DNA from: Deltaproteobacteria bacterium RIFCSPLOWO2_02_56_12
GTDB lineage: Bacteria > Desulfobacterota > Binatia > UBA9968
Length of the DNA stretch: 6,226 bases
Reading direction: 5' to 3'
Assembly (NCBI GenBank): GCA_001799045.1
Contig: MGRY01000147.1
Span: 9,010 to 15,235, forward strand
Part shown: positions 5,643 through 6,226 of the stretch, piece by piece
How positions within the stretch are numbered: the first letter of the stretch is position 1
How the letters are laid out: the number at the start of each line of letters is the position of its first letter
Notes under the pieces: model-generated
What the model was told of the DNA's origin: nothing
Database searches by the model: none
The model's input: only the letters and a program-made list of their open reading frames with translations
Translations under genes and position numbers: made by a program

Positions 5643-6226
5643 TCAGGACCGTCTATGAGTATCGCTCGGGTTTGACGCTTGAGGAGCGCCGGCCGGTGTA
5701 TATTCCGCCATGAAGAAGCTGAGAGAGAGGCCGATCAGCATGACAAAAAATCCGGCAAGAAAGGCGTGCCCGATGGAGCTGCCCAAAATATCAACCAGGG
5801 AGGTCAAAAGGGAGTCCGGAATCAAGCCGCGGGTGGATGGGTCCAAAAGGTTTTGCGGATTGGCCAACCTTTGAATCAAGCTGTCTGAGATATTGATGCC
5901 CGAAGCCGTGGAAAGGGTCACAAGCCGACGCTGCATCTGACTGATGAGAACGCTTCCCATCAGGGATATGCCGAACGCGCCGCCGAACATACGGCAAAGC
6001 ATGACCGTGGAAGTGGCGACCCCGAGCTGGTTTAACGGCACACCGTTCTGCGCCGCTACCATGGAAGTTACATTGACAATCCCCATGCCAAGGCCGATCA
6101 CGGAGCCGACCACCAGGACCGCGACAAGCCCGAGGTGATCTCTGGTGCCGAGGAATAAACCGTAACCGACTGTCATGAGCAGCATCCCGGCGACAGATGC
6201 GGCCCGGTATCCGAAGCGATTCATGC
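5643..6226 (-). CDS. MFS transporter, DHA2 (EmrB/QacA-like) family, C-terminal part only
   Basis: Partial gene, reading right to left; the 5' part lies beyond position 6226. About 193 residues are visible, ending at TGA (complement of 5643-5645). The fragment starts at a NRFGYRAASVAG block typical of the loop before a late transmembrane helix in 14-TM drug/H+ antiporters. It continues with helices of about 8-25, 31-53 and 67-92, a hydrophilic segment of about 55 residues, and a last helix at about 151-173 before a polar tail. LGVATSTVMLCRMFGGAFGISLMGSVL resembles the LGxAts..~~~R~~GGa~G~a~~G pattern of DHA2 C-terminal halves. The ATG at complement 6222-6224 is internal by family alignment, not the start. 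Likely function is proton-driven efflux of drugs or other small molecules across the inner membrane; the substrate cannot be read from this. It converges on the thi/tRNA unit and is probably unrelated to it. Confidence 0.85.
   Translation of the reverse strand, partial: MNRFGYRAASVAGMLLMTVGYGLFLGTRDHLGLVAVLVVGSVIGLGMGIVNVTSMVAAQNGVPLNQLGVATSTVMLCRMFGGAFGISLMGSVLISQMQRRLVTLSTASGINISDSLIQRLANPQNLLDPSTRGLIPDSLLTSLVDILGSSIGHAFLAGFFVMLIGLSLSFFMAEYTPAGAPQASNPSDTHRRS

Noticed and set aside
5679..6138. Plus-strand open frames over the MFS region (5679-5888, 5944-6138)
   Set aside because: Shadows of the minus-strand transporter, which has clear membrane helices and family motifs.

Overview
The window looks like a moderately GC-rich, ordinary bacterial chromosome. 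A radical-SAM-associated MEMO-type protein, a secreted TPR-CHAT protein and a TPP-riboswitch-controlled thiS-thiG-thiE operon together suggest an environmental, possibly anaerobic, Gram-negative lineage such as the Desulfobacterota or 'deltaproteobacterial' relatives. This placement is inferred from gene style only; the window holds no rRNA or marker gene that settles it.

Layout. (1) Positions 2-751 (+) hold the 3' part of an AmmeMemoRadiSam protein B (MEMO1-like) gene whose start lies before the window. (2) Fifteen bases later, 767-3178 (+) encodes an 803-residue exported protein with a signal peptide, TPR repeats, an acidic coiled-coil linker and a C-terminal CHAT (caspase-like) domain with an intact His/Cys pair. 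(3) Positions 3179-3596 are a 418-bp non-coding stretch. It contains a short 7-bp tandem repeat, a GC-rich hairpin, a clear TPP (THI-element) riboswitch and an intrinsic terminator whose T-tract ends six bases before the next gene. (4) Positions 3597-5224 (+) are thiS, thiG and thiE, tightly packed: the sulfur-carrier protein, thiazole synthase and thiamine-phosphate synthase. (5) Positions 5229-5534 (+) encode a small protein with three predicted membrane segments and no recognised function. Its stop codon touches (6) a tRNA-Thr(CGT) gene at 5535-5610 with an encoded CCA. (7) On the opposite strand, 5643-6226 is the C-terminal part of a DHA2-type (EmrB/QacA-like) MFS transporter whose start lies beyond the window.

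How they work together. The thi genes are a thiamine-repression unit. Without TPP, the 3' strand of the aptamer can pair with the terminator's 5' arm (AGGGAA with TTCCCT, visible in the sequence). With TPP bound, that strand is held in the aptamer and the terminator can form before thiS. ThiS and ThiG make the thiazole moiety, and ThiE joins it to the pyrimidine. ThiF, ThiH/ThiO, ThiC and ThiD are not in the window. MEMO-like and CHAT genes are probably co-transcribed, but nothing here proves a shared function. No CRISPR array, insertion sequence, integrase or phage gene was seen. The most notable observations are the riboswitch-terminator switch, the abutting ORF/tRNA pair downstream of a riboswitch operon, and a leucine-codon shift inside the CHAT domain.
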